A stretch of DNA of 33,011 bases from CAVEFW01 sp964579575 (GTDB lineage Bacteria > Actinomycetota > Coriobacteriia > Coriobacteriales > Eggerthellaceae): NCBI GenBank assembly GCA_964579575.1, contig CAZOGL010000016.1:1-33011 (forward strand), given 5' to 3'. Below, one piece after another: positions 16,205-24,880 of this stretch (position 1 is its first letter; each line of letters opens with the position of its first letter). The translations under genes were made by a program, and so were the position numbers. Under the pieces are notes generated by a model, which worked only from the letters and a program-made list of their open reading frames with translations, did no database searches and was not told where the DNA came from.

Positions 16205-17050
16205 TTACAACGCGCGTATACGTGCGCTCATGTCGATAGGCTTAGCGGTGTAGGGGGCGGTGGTCGCACAACCGTCGACGCCTGTTGCGGCATAGGAGGC
16301 CACGTTGCCAGGGTTCACGCCACCAGTCGCGATAATCGTGAGGTGCGGGTCGATCTCGCGAAGCTCGATGACGAGCGTCTTGAGGTCAACGGGTGCGACC
16401 TTGTCAAGTTGGAGTCCGTCCACACCGGCCTTCGCAAGGATGCGCGCTTGCTCTGCGTCCGCCTCGACGTACAGCTTCTTCTCGATGCATTTGCTGCGAA
16501 GTTCGGGAAGCGCTTCGACAAACTTGTCGAAGCCGCCCATAAACGTCATATGGTGGTCAAAGATGAGCACGGTCTCAGAAAGGCCGAGACGGTGGGGGAA
16601 CGCGCCGCCGGTAGTCACCGCCTTGACGAGGAGGTCTTTGGCCCCGGGCATGGTCTTGCGTGTCGTCAGGATTTCGCAATGGGGGTTGACCGCGTGTGCC
16701 GCGTCCACCATGAGGGCGGTCTTTGTGGCGACGGCGGATGTGTGATCGAGTGTGTTGAGCCCGACCTTCCACACTTTGTGAAGATCGGCGGCGCGTCCGG
16801 TGCCGCGTAAGATGGTTTCCCCCGCAACGACTCGGGAGCCGCTTGGAAGGGAGAACGTGGGCTCTACTCCGAGGTTTCGCATCATGCGTGCGACCTCTTC
16901 CGTGCCACAAAGCACGCAATCCTCGCGTGTGAAATACTCGATCTCGCCGCGTTCGTTTCCAATCCCTAGGATCTCGGTTGTCAAGTCGATATAGGGAACA
17001 TCCTCGGCTATAAGCTGGTCGATGCGATTGTTGGTAAACAAGACATCCAT
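16205..17050 (-). CDS. modD: ModD-like phosphoribosyltransferase (quinolinate phosphoribosyltransferase family)
   Basis: The start is ATG 17050, preceded by AAGGAG at 7 nt, giving 281 residues. An in-frame upstream ATG (17116) lacks such a site. The protein follows the nicotinate-nucleotide pyrophosphorylase fold: an N-terminal DVPYIDLTTEILGI segment characteristic of ModD, GETILRGTGRA, NTLDHTSAVAT, TTRKTMPGAKDLL, the HRLGLSETVLIFDHH segment and the C-terminal IIATGGVNPGNVASYAATGVDG phosphate loop. ModD is named for its link to molybdate transport operons, but its reaction is not settled, and no mod gene lies here. NadC would be expected beside nadA/nadB, which are also absent. The gene is divergent from the AbiE pair. 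Confidence 0.85.
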   Translation of the reverse strand: MDVLFTNNRIDQLIAEDVPYIDLTTEILGIGNERGEIEYFTREDCVLCGTEEVARMMRNLGVEPTFSLPSGSRVVAGETILRGTGRAADLHKVWKVGLNTLDHTSAVATKTALMVDAAHAVNPHCEILTTRKTMPGAKDLLVKAVTTGGAFPHRLGLSETVLIFDHHMTFMGGFDKFVEALPELRSKCIEKKLYVEADAEQARILAKAGVDGLQLDKVAPVDLKTLVIELREIDPHLTIIATGGVNPGNVASYAATGVDGCATTAPYTAKPIDMSARIRAL

Positions 17051-17269
17051 GGCATACTCCTTGCAGCGAAACCGTTCGGCGGTGAGCTTTATGAGACTGT
17101 AATTTAAATCAATCATAGACTCATTTCTTGCCTTAAGAAAGCATGGTGTTTATGAACCGATCGCATAATGCGTATGCTAAATGCATTTGCTTACTCACGA
17201 GTTCATTTTTCGTTTGTGCGGCTACACTAATTCCTCTTTCAACATATGGCAGAAATGTAATGTTTTCGT

Positions 17270-17281
17270 TATACTTTTGCC
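17270..17281 (+). promoter_or_regulatory. Probable -10 box giving a leaderless abiEi message
   Basis: TATACT (17270-17275) ends 7 nt before the ATG at 17282, so the first transcribed base would be at or next to the A of the start codon. No ribosome site precedes this ATG. A -35 box is poor (ATGGCA at 17246 is the best candidate). Confidence 0.45.
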
Positions 17282-17809
17282 ATGACAAAGTTCAATGACA
17301 TATATGAAATCGCTGCCGATAACTATGGCCTTATCACTTCAGCGCAAGCGCGGGAGATTGGTGTTGCGAACAATGAGCTTGTCCAATACGCCAAGCGTGG
17401 AAAGGTTGAGCACATTGGACAGGGGCTTTACAGGCTCGCGCACCACGTCCCTACACCCTATGATTTCTACGCTCAGGCGGTGGCGCTCATCGGTCCTGAG
17501 GCTTATTTGTACGGCGAGTCAGTCATTGCGATGCACGAGCTTGCTCCTACAAACCCGACGTACATTCATGTCGCCACTCCGAAGAGAGTTCGCAGGAAGC
17601 TGCCAGCGTATATGAAGGTGGTTCAACGCCCAGAAAAAGATGAAACGACGATCTACGAGGGTATCCCGTCGCAAACCATTGCCGATGCAATTCGCTCATG
17701 CAGCGGCAGGATGATGGACGATCGTCTGCGCGATGCAACGATTGCCGCTCGTGCGAAGGGCTATTTGACGCGCGTTGAAGAACAGGAGCTTTTGGAGGAA
17801 TTTTCATGA
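17282..17809 (+). CDS. abiEi: AbiEi-type antitoxin (type IV toxin-antitoxin)
   Basis: This 175-residue protein has an N-terminal winged-helix DNA-binding region (about residues 1-55, with GLITSAQAREIGVANNELV and a KRGKVEHIGQGLYRL wing), then the AbiEi antitoxin body (YGESVIAMHELAPTNPTYIHVATPKRVRRKLP and EGIPSQTIADAI). In known systems it represses its own promoter and counters the nucleotidyltransferase toxin without binding it. The toxin gene overlaps its stop by 4 bp (ATGA). The message may be leaderless. The pair can act in phage abortive infection or plasmid and island maintenance. Confidence 0.9.
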   Translation: MTKFNDIYEIAADNYGLITSAQAREIGVANNELVQYAKRGKVEHIGQGLYRLAHHVPTPYDFYAQAVALIGPEAYLYGESVIAMHELAPTNPTYIHVATPKRVRRKLPAYMKVVQRPEKDETTIYEGIPSQTIADAIRSCSGRMMDDRLRDATIAARAKGYLTRVEEQELLEEFS

Positions 17810-18633
17810 CAGCTGTAAGGCCTAATAGCATGCGAAAGCTCGACAACGCCATCAAGAAGATGGCAGCCGACGAGAAGACATACGTCAACGTGCGTTCTCT
17901 GATAGCGAATGCTATTGTTGGCCAGATGATTCCAGATGGTGTTGTCAAGGGCGGCACGTCCCTCAAATTGCGTTTCGGGGATGCCGTCACGCGTTATACT
18001 ACCGACCTTGATGCCGCTCGTGCGAAGGGTCTCGAGGATTTTTCTGACAAACTTAATGATGCGCTTGCTCAAGGGTGGCACGGTTTCACCGGGCGCATTG
18101 TGCCTCGGGAGCCGGCGCATCCAGACGGCGTACCTGCATCATATGTCATGCAGCCCTTCGATGTGAAGTTGAGCTATCTGAGTAAAGCGTGGTGTACGGT
18201 GGCGCTCGAAGTTGGGCACGACGAGATTGGGGATGCTGATGAGCCGGAGTTTGTTATCCCTATCGAGGCTAACTTCTATCTGGGAAGACTCGGTTTTCCC
18301 GAAATTGGGCCGATAGCATGCATGCCTCTCTATCACCAGATAGCGCAGAAGCTCCATGGCGCGAGCGAACCAGGAAGTAAACGCGCCCATGATCTGATTG
18401 ATTTGCAAATCATTGTTTCCGTTGGCGATGTTGATTGGGGTAGGACTCGTCAGACCTGTGAGCGGCTGTTTGCCTATCGCAAGCAGCAACAATGGCCACC
18501 AATCATCGAAGTCGGTCCGGATTGGGAAAGGCTTTACGAAGAGCAACGCGGCAATTTGAAAATTATCGAAAGTGTCGGCGACGCAGTCGATTGGGCAAAT
18601 AAGTTGATTGCTAGAATTGCTGAATACGAATAG
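17806..18633 (+). CDS. abiEii: AbiEii-type nucleotidyltransferase toxin
   Basis: This 275-residue protein is of the AbiEii/AbiGii family. The nucleotidyltransferase motifs are visible: G49-G50-T51-S52 (KGGTSLKLRFGD), D67-x-D69 (TTDLDAA), K182 (HQIAQKLHG) and D196 (RAHDLIDLQ). Related toxins transfer nucleotides to tRNA or other targets and halt growth. All key residues are intact, so the toxin is probably active when not neutralised. The 4-bp overlap with abiEi suggests coupled translation. It begins the accessory region that also carries hipBA. Confidence 0.9.
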   Translation: MTAVRPNSMRKLDNAIKKMAADEKTYVNVRSLIANAIVGQMIPDGVVKGGTSLKLRFGDAVTRYTTDLDAARAKGLEDFSDKLNDALAQGWHGFTGRIVPREPAHPDGVPASYVMQPFDVKLSYLSKAWCTVALEVGHDEIGDADEPEFVIPIEANFYLGRLGFPEIGPIACMPLYHQIAQKLHGASEPGSKRAHDLIDLQIIVSVGDVDWGRTRQTCERLFAYRKQQQWPPIIEVGPDWERLYEEQRGNLKIIESVGDAVDWANKLIARIAEYE

Positions 18634-18733
18634 AGATACCGCAAATCTCGCAACATCGCGCAGACGCGCGTATTTCCGATTGATGGAAGAGATGCCCAAG
18701 CGTTCCATCGTGGTTCCGAGCGTAGCGGGGCAA

Positions 18734-18758
18734 ATGCGTGTATAATGTTGACACGCAT
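18734..18758 (+). promoter_or_regulatory. Promoter -10 box inside an 8-bp inverted repeat, upstream of the surface protein
   Basis: TATAAT (18741-18746) lies within a perfect inverted repeat, ATGCGTGT (18734-18741) and ACACGCAT (18751-18758), spaced by 9 nt. A regulator binding this site would cover the -10 box. The -35 position is not consensus, which fits a promoter needing an activator. Confidence 0.55.
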
Positions 18759-18824
18759 ATCGTATTTGCGTGCCGGATTAGTATTTCACCTCTGTAGTTT
18801 TTCAAACAAAAGGAGTTGAACGAA

Positions 18825-21800
18825 ATGGCCCTGACGCAAACGACCTCTCCGCTTTCAAGCGCTTTGTCTTCCCTTGCGAAAAATCGCTCTGGCTGCCTTC
18901 TGCGTTCCCTTCCGCGCTCGCTCGCTCTCCTGGTAACTGCAACGTTTGTTGCGGGGCTACTTGCCATGGGCACGCTGTTTGCAGGAACAATCTTTCCCGC
19001 GCACGCTTTTGCCGAAACGGGGGATGACCAAAGCCAAGCAAACAGCCCGTACAACCATGAAATTACGCTTGCGCCAGGCTCGCAAACAGACGTTTCCACC
19101 GCCGAGCGGGCGACGCTCTACATCATTGACAAGGCTGGCTCATACACGTTAAGCGGCCAAACATGCAGCGCGCACGTTACCGTTAGAACGGGCGACGTTA
19201 AGCTTTATCTTGCAGACGGTCTTTCTATTACTCCTGATTACACGTCCCTTGCGTCAGGCAGCAATTGCCCCGCAATCAACATTGAAAAGTTTGACGGGAC
19301 CGTTGAAATTATCAGCAAAGCAAAAGCATCTATAAAGCTTGAGAGCTTCCAGCACTCCGCTGCTATTCAGAAAAACAACCTGGAATCTAAGCTTGTGTTC
19401 AAAACCGAAGATGAGGCGAACCCCGGCACCATTTACGCCATTGCTGACTGGTATGGTTATTCCGCTGGCATCGGCGCTAAAGATACGGGGCTCATTCGCA
19501 ATGAAAGCTATACAGGCAACATCGTATTCGAAAGCGGAAAAATTCATGCTGAAGGTGGAAGCCATGCCGCGGGAATTGGTGGAGGAAGATCAACTCTTGT
19601 TGTTAAAAACATCACGATAAAAGGAACGGCCAATGTTACCGCGTATGGCAACACTTTTGGCGCCGGTATAGGCAGCGGCTGTTCGTGCGAGGAACTTGAT
19701 GGCATAAACATTGAAGGCGGCACCGTTAAAGCCATTGTCTCCAGCAAATACAACTATGGCGGCGCGGGCATCGGCTATGGCGGATGGGATAACGGAAACG
19801 TAAGGTACGGAACCATCACCATTTCAGGCGGCACGGTAACCGCTCAAGGTGGGTCTTGTGGCGCGGGTATTGGTGGCGGCAGCAAGTCGTGCCCCGAGAA
19901 GATTCTTATCACGGGTGGTACGGTGAAAGCATCGTCAAGCCGCCTTGCTTGCGGCATCGGCAGCGGTGGCTTTCCTGGCCTTAACAGCCAAAACGGCATT
20001 GACGATTCGCTGGACGAAGAAAAGATTTCATCCGTCGAAGCCGAAACTGGAAACGAATCGCCTAGTTGGTATGCGTCTTACATCGACGTAATCGCTAACA
20101 ACAGCATCACTCTTGATGATGACGACGAGACAAACGTAATGAGCTGTAAAAGCATTGAAATCACCGGGGGAGACGTTACCGCAACAGGCGGCGATTTTTC
20201 TGGCACGGTAGGTATTGGCAGCTCCTCTCGCTCAGACGGTACCCAAAACATTTCCATCAAAGGCGGAATTGTTCGTGCATATAGCGGTAAGTGTGACGGC
20301 GGAAAAGACACCTATGCCATTGGTGGCGGCGCAAAGACCTGCCTGACTTCTAAGATTCACGTTTCCATAGATATTTCAGGGGGAACAATCTACGCGCAAC
20401 ACTCCTCTAAAAAAGGAGCCGCGTTTGGTTCATTTGACACCCTGTTCCAAAGCCCCAGCAAGTTTTTGAAATGCACCATAAGCGGCGGCTCTATTTTGTA
20501 TGACAAAGATAACAAAGTGGGCACGTTCCAAGTAACGCCTATAGACATCAACGGCAATGACGTTTCGCCGCACACCGTGAAGCTTAAAGGCCTCACCGGC
20601 ACTGCCAAAAATCCCACGCGCATTGATTTGAGCAACACAGGAACTCTTTATGTGGGGGTGGGTTATCAGTACAGCACACAAAACACTACGGCCTTGAGCA
20701 TGGCGGATATTTCTGGATCCGGCAGCGAAGAGGTAGTGTTTTGTCCTTGGTTTGTTGACAGTGGCTCGCTTTGGCGGATTACTTTTAAAACACCCGAAGG
20801 CGAAGTTCAATATTCGCGAAGCTTTGCTACGGAATATTCGGAAGACTTCTACCCACAAACCAACATTACGCTTGATGCCAGCAAACAGTATGGCGAAGAC
20901 GGGCGCACCGTGGCGTATTACGGCGGCGGCACTATCACGGAAAGCGACGCTACTGCACCTGGCTATAAAGTAAGCTTCTACACATCCGGGACATCTCCTA
21001 CCAGCGCGCTTGTTATGGACGCAGGCGGCAAGCTGGTTAAAAACGTCGAAATCAACGGCGAAAAAATCACGGATGAAAACACAAATTGGGTGTATGAGGG
21101 TGGCCTTTCTAATAAGGTGCAGGCGCGCAGTTTTACCGTATATGCCCAGTTTGAACCCATAAGTTACAAAATTGCCTACGATGCTAATAAGCCTGATGGG
21201 GTGACGGCAGAGATCAAGGGAGAGCTGCCGCGCACCATAGACGCGCAAGGCGGCAACGCTTACATCATTGGCGAGGGCGGAAGCCTTACCTTGCAAGGCT
21301 ATAAACTAACCGGTTGGAACACCAAGCCCGATGGCTCTGGCGAGTTCATTGATGATGGCGCCACCAGGGGCAATCTTACCAGCGTGGAAGGCGCCACCGT
21401 TACGCTCTATGCACAATGGGAAGGGCAGCCTTACCAGATTTCCTTTAATGGAGGAGAAGGCGCCACGGGCAGCATGGAACCCCTGAGCGCCACCATTGGT
21501 GCGGCTGTGGAGCTTCCCCTTTGTACGTTTACGCGGGAAGGCTACGTTTTTGCTGGTTGGCGAGCGGGAGCGTCGGTTGGTGGCTTATATGAAGATGGCG
21601 CTGCCGTTGTTGACCAGTGCTTGAAGGACGAAGACGGCAATTATGTCTACGACGCTGACGGCGCGCTCACGGGCCTTACCTTTACGGCGGTATGGCTCAA
21701 CGCGCAAGAGCTTAACGCCGACGCAAGCGTGGTGGTAACAAAAGACGGCGCCTACGTAAAAGGGCTTGCAGACGGAGGGGCCAACGCAAAACTTTCGGTT

Positions 21801-22985
21801 GAAACGGCTGACCATTCGGTTTGCTACACGCCTTTTGTGGAAACAGAAGCGAATGGCGTTGTGGTGTACGTTATCAAAAACGACAACACCCGCCTTATTC
21901 CTGAAGGCACATACGAAGTGGTTCTTGACGGCGTGTCGACGGGTAAGACCATCACCATTGATGGGCAATCTGAACTTTGCACGGTAAGTTGTTCAACCGT
22001 TACGGCAACCTATGATGAAAACATAAGCTCTGTGCAGCGGCTCTTGGTTGACAAAGGGAACGTGCTGGAAAACAACGTGTTCATAAACGGAACCATGCTT
22101 ACCTATACGGCCTTTATCGAGAAGTTGAATTCGGGCTATAGTTTCGGTCTTTGGGGCACCTCAGGTGTAGCTCCCACTTTCGTGAGCGGTACGACGAACA
22201 AGTCGAACCCGACTACCATTGCCGTTATTGGGACCACGGAAATACGTGCCAACGCCACGCCGACGCAGTATTACGTCACGTTTGACGCCAACGGCGCACC
22301 CGATGGCTCAGACGTCAGTGGCGAAATGCTTGACCAAAAGTTTTTCTGCTACACCAAGTCAAGCCTCACGCCCAACGAATATCAGCGTCTTGGCTACACG
22401 TTCAGTGGCTGGAATACTAAAAGTGATGGTACCGGCACCTTCTACGAAAATGGCCAAGAGGTAGAAAACCTTACCACCCAAGCGCTGACCGTTACGCTCT
22501 ATGCGCAGTGGCAACCCGTAAACTACCAGGTGTATTTCGATGGGAATCATGGGGAAGGCACCATGGATCCCATGCAACTTATCTATGGGCAAGAGTACAA
22601 CTTGGCGAAAAACACCTACACCAGAGGCGGTGACATTTTCCTTGGTTGGAACACCGAGCGCGACGGTTCGGGTGTTGCCTATACGGATGGTGCAGCATTT
22701 TCTAACTTGTGCACGAGCGAAGACGGCTACGTTGTTTTGTATGCTCAGTGGGAAGAGGTTGCGCCTGATCCGGACCCCGACCCCGACCCGAGTCCCAGTC
22801 CTGACCCGAACCCCGACCCGGCTGGAGGCGGTGGCTCTGACGATCCGGCTGGTGGCAGCAGCGGGAAGAGCGTCGTTTCTACGGGAGATGTAACGGGCTT
22901 TGTCTTGGCGGGCGTTGTTGTCGTGTTGGTTGTTGCGGGCGCGGCATTTGCTTTCATCATCGCGCGTCGTCACCGCAAGAGCTAA
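18825..22985 (+). CDS. Giant cell-surface protein with Gly-rich beta repeats, InlB/Flg_new repeats and C-terminal anchor
   Basis: AAGGAG (18810-18815) sits 9 nt before the ATG at 18825, giving 1,386 residues. A long signal peptide (residues 1-63, hydrophobic core 33-58) ends in AHAFA. Residues about 150-560 contain repeated blocks of the type ISGGTVTA..G..GAGIGGG, which suggest a beta-solenoid-like stalk. From about residue 770 come four or five Listeria-Bacteroides (Flg_new, InlB B) repeats, each ending in TLYAQW. A Pro-Asp/Pro-Ser spacer follows (about 1315-1340), then VVSTG (1350-1354), a hydrophobic helix and a basic tail (RRHRKS). The last part has the layout of a sortase signal, but LPxTG is replaced by VVSTG. 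The likely role is adhesion or host or cell contact; the ligand is unknown. Confidence 0.85.
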   Translation: MALTQTTSPLSSALSSLAKNRSGCLLRSLPRSLALLVTATFVAGLLAMGTLFAGTIFPAHAFAETGDDQSQANSPYNHEITLAPGSQTDVSTAERATLYIIDKAGSYTLSGQTCSAHVTVRTGDVKLYLADGLSITPDYTSLASGSNCPAINIEKFDGTVEIISKAKASIKLESFQHSAAIQKNNLESKLVFKTEDEANPGTIYAIADWYGYSAGIGAKDTGLIRNESYTGNIVFESGKIHAEGGSHAAGIGGGRSTLVVKNITIKGTANVTAYGNTFGAGIGSGCSCEELDGINIEGGTVKAIVSSKYNYGGAGIGYGGWDNGNVRYGTITISGGTVTAQGGSCGAGIGGGSKSCPEKILITGGTVKASSSRLACGIGSGGFPGLNSQNGIDDSLDEEKISSVEAETGNESPSWYASYIDVIANNSITLDDDDETNVMSCKSIEITGGDVTATGGDFSGTVGIGSSSRSDGTQNISIKGGIVRAYSGKCDGGKDTYAIGGGAKTCLTSKIHVSIDISGGTIYAQHSSKKGAAFGSFDTLFQSPSKFLKCTISGGSILYDKDNKVGTFQVTPIDINGNDVSPHTVKLKGLTGTAKNPTRIDLSNTGTLYVGVGYQYSTQNTTALSMADISGSGSEEVVFCPWFVDSGSLWRITFKTPEGEVQYSRSFATEYSEDFYPQTNITLDASKQYGEDGRTVAYYGGGTITESDATAPGYKVSFYTSGTSPTSALVMDAGGKLVKNVEINGEKITDENTNWVYEGGLSNKVQARSFTVYAQFEPISYKIAYDANKPDGVTAEIKGELPRTIDAQGGNAYIIGEGGSLTLQGYKLTGWNTKPDGSGEFIDDGATRGNLTSVEGATVTLYAQWEGQPYQISFNGGEGATGSMEPLSATIGAAVELPLCTFTREGYVFAGWRAGASVGGLYEDGAAVVDQCLKDEDGNYVYDADGALTGLTFTAVWLNAQELNADASVVVTKDGAYVKGLADGGANAKLSVETADHSVCYTPFVETEANGVVVYVIKNDNTRLIPEGTYEVVLDGVSTGKTITIDGQSELCTVSCSTVTATYDENISSVQRLLVDKGNVLENNVFINGTMLTYTAFIEKLNSGYSFGLWGTSGVAPTFVSGTTNKSNPTTIAVIGTTEIRANATPTQYYVTFDANGAPDGSDVSGEMLDQKFFCYTKSSLTPNEYQRLGYTFSGWNTKSDGTGTFYENGQEVENLTTQALTVTLYAQWQPVNYQVYFDGNHGEGTMDPMQLIYGQEYNLAKNTYTRGGDIFLGWNTERDGSGVAYTDGAAFSNLCTSEDGYVVLYAQWEEVAPDPDPDPDPSPSPDPNPDPAGGGGSDDPAGGSSGKSVVSTGDVTGFVLAGVVVVLVVAGAAFAFIIARRHRKS

Positions 22986-23100
22986 GCGCGTTGATAGCGA
23001 TTGCCGTTTGCGACTGCCGTTTGCGATTGTGATTGCAATCGCATTCACGCTTGCTACCACGAGCCGCCGCAAGAGCTGAATGCGCAGTTGGCGTTGTAAG
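22974..23100 (+). repeat. Gene-end repeats and a small hairpin downstream of the surface protein
   Basis: CCGCAAGAGCT, the last codons of the surface-protein gene, recurs about 97 bp downstream, followed each time by a similar 15-bp stretch. Between the two, TGCCGTTTGCGA occurs twice (23002-23013, 23015-23026). A hairpin GCGATTG/CAATCGC (23023-23029, 23036-23042) is not followed by a T-run, so it is a weak terminator candidate. Confidence 0.55.
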
Positions 23101-23142
23101 AAAGTTGAAGTAAGGCGAGAAAAGGCGAAGAAAGGTGTAACG

Positions 23143-24237
23143 ATGAAAAAGACAACTCCTTTTGTTATTGCAGGTGCAGCAATTGCAGGCATCGGTGCCG
23201 TGGCGGGGTGCGCAGCGTGTTTGAGTGCCTCGCGCCGGAAAACCATTGCCAGCATTAAGAAGCTCTTCGACTACGCAGACGGCTATAACCTGTATAGCAT
23301 GAACATCTGCTACAACTACGACCTCGATGCTGTCATTGCGCGCGGCGTAGGCGACGACCAGTCTATGGTTGACTCGTTTGTCAAAGAGGCGCTGCCGCTT
23401 ATTCCCGTGCATATCGAGCCGCCGCAGTTTGCGTGCACGGCGTTCACCATGGCAGAAAAAGGCTCTGACGTGCGCATGGGCCGCAATTACGATTTTGCGC
23501 TCGACTCTTCTGCCATGCTTGTGCATTGCGCGCCCAAGGACGGATACAAATCGGTAGCAACGGCAGCGCTTGACAACGTCGGGGTACTCGACCCGATGAA
23601 AAGTATGCGAGACAAACTTGCGTGTTTGGTGTCGCCGTTCTTGTGCCTTGACGGCGTAAACGAAAAAGGCGTTTCCATTGCTGTCCTAACGCTTGATAGC
23701 AAGCCTGTGAAGCAAAACACTGGCAAGGTCACCATTTGCACCTCCATGGCAATTCGCCTGGTGCTTGATCGCGCCGCCACGACGCAAGAGGCTGTTGACC
23801 TGCTTTCGAGCTACGACATGTTTGCTTCATGCGGGCGCGATTACCACTTCTACATTACCGATGCCACAGGTGATGGGCGTGTTGTGGAGTACGATTGCGA
23901 TTCGCCGACGCGCGAGCTGGTGGCAACAAAATCGTCCGCTACCACGAACTTCTATGTAATGTATAAGGAAAAGGTGCGCTCCTACCAAAAGAACGAGCAC
24001 TACGGGCATGGGCGTGAACGCTACGATGCAGTGCTTTCCGTGCTTGAACAAGAGAGCGGGAATTACGGCGACGATGCGGCATGGAAGGCTCTTAGAGCTG
24101 CCGCGCAAGACCCAAAGCCAAATGACATCACCAGCAACACGCAGTGGTCCATTGTGTACAACAACACCCAGCGTAATGCGCAAATTGCTATTCGTCGCAA
24201 CTGGCAAGATGTGTTTTATTACGGCTTGGAAGAGTAG
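23143..24237 (+). CDS. Linear amide C-N hydrolase (choloylglycine hydrolase/acyltransferase-like Ntn enzyme)
   Basis: AAAGGTG precedes ATG 23143; the protein has 364 residues. The N-terminus has a hydrophobic segment (7-22) ending in V20-A-G-C23, which could be a lipoprotein signal or a simple membrane anchor. The catalytic Cys is probably C98 (FACTAFTM), which in this family becomes the N-terminal nucleophile after self-cleavage. It is followed by MGRNYDF, the conserved Arg-Asn-x-Asp/Trp segment. LDGVNEKGVSIAVL and NTQWSIVYNNTQRNAQIAIRRNW complete the Ntn core. Members hydrolyse bile-salt amides, penicillin V or N-acyl amides; the sequence does not decide which one. If exported, it would act on host- or neighbour-derived amides, in keeping with the adjacent surface protein. 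Confidence 0.85.
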   Translation: MKKTTPFVIAGAAIAGIGAVAGCAACLSASRRKTIASIKKLFDYADGYNLYSMNICYNYDLDAVIARGVGDDQSMVDSFVKEALPLIPVHIEPPQFACTAFTMAEKGSDVRMGRNYDFALDSSAMLVHCAPKDGYKSVATAALDNVGVLDPMKSMRDKLACLVSPFLCLDGVNEKGVSIAVLTLDSKPVKQNTGKVTICTSMAIRLVLDRAATTQEAVDLLSSYDMFASCGRDYHFYITDATGDGRVVEYDCDSPTRELVATKSSATTNFYVMYKEKVRSYQKNEHYGHGRERYDAVLSVLEQESGNYGDDAAWKALRAAAQDPKPNDITSNTQWSIVYNNTQRNAQIAIRRNWQDVFYYGLEE

Positions 24238-24382
24238 GGGAGTTCCAAAGCTCAAGATTGGGTTTGTGCCGATTTTGATGAGCGTGCTTTTGTGCGAGCG
24301 AAGGCGGTTTGGCTTGGCGGGGTAAATCGCGTATGTTTTGTTTGGCTTTCTTGAAGGGATTAATCCCGTGTGCTTTGGTTGG

Positions 24383-24639
24383 TTTTAGGCGCTTGACGTC
24401 CACTTTTCGCCCGACTTGGTTCGTTTTAGGCGTTTGACGTCTAAAGCTGACGTCATAAAAACTTGTGACACGTTTCAAGAATCGCGTTTGCCCAAAAAGT
24501 TGAAACCAAGTGTCGTTTAAAGCAAGTTTTGAACGCGTAACACATAAATCGGGTTAGCTCAACGAGTTTGCTAGACGTCAAACGCCGAAAATCCGCCAAC
24601 CCTGCCAAAATCCTGACGTCAAACGCCGAAAATCCGCCA
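24383..24639. repeat. Inverted pair of 41-bp-period direct repeats
   Basis: TTTTAGGCGCTTGACGTC (24383-24400) and TTTTAGGCGTTTGACGTC (24424-24441) are 41 bp apart. On the other side GACGTCAAACGCCGAAAA occurs at 24574 and 24615, also 41 bp apart, as part of a perfect 25-bp repeat (24574-24598, 24615-24639). The left motif is the reverse complement of the right with one or two mismatches. The 130-bp spacer also has inverted segments (GTTTCAA/TTGAAAC; AAAACTTG/CAAGTTTT). The whole could fold as one long imperfect hairpin. Confidence 0.8.
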
Positions 24640-24874
24640 GCCCGGCCAAGATTGATACGCTTTTTTATTTCAAAAACGGGGAACAATTAGCAAAGCATTA
24701 AATGGGAGGCGAGAGTTCTTTTTCGGACGGGGATGTGAACGTGCGCAGTGTCTGTGAGTATTTAGCGATCTGCTCTATGTGCTCGATATACATCACTCTG
24801 ATTTTATCAGCGGATACCATAAGGCTCTTTTCGCGATGGCACTTATTGGTAAGGGGCGCTAACCGGGTAAAATA

Positions 24875-24880
24875 TATAAT
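24875..24880 (+). promoter_or_regulatory. -10 box of the NERD gene
   Basis: TATAAT in an A+T-rich context about 70 bp before the preferred start. No -35 consensus lies at the usual distance. Confidence 0.4.

Noticed and set aside
18825..22985. Glycine-rich repeats in the surface protein as an ice-nucleation or RTX toxin
   Set aside because: The repeats lack the calcium-binding nonapeptide and fit a structural stalk next to InlB/Flg_new modules.
23023..23042. Rho-independent terminator after the surface protein
   Set aside because: A 7-bp stem is present but no T-run follows. It is recorded only as a hairpin.
24188..24686. Two minus-strand open frames of 96 and 77 codons in the gene-free region
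   Set aside because: They translate the 41-bp repeats, lack ribosome sites and have no recognisable fold. The DNA repeat explains them better.
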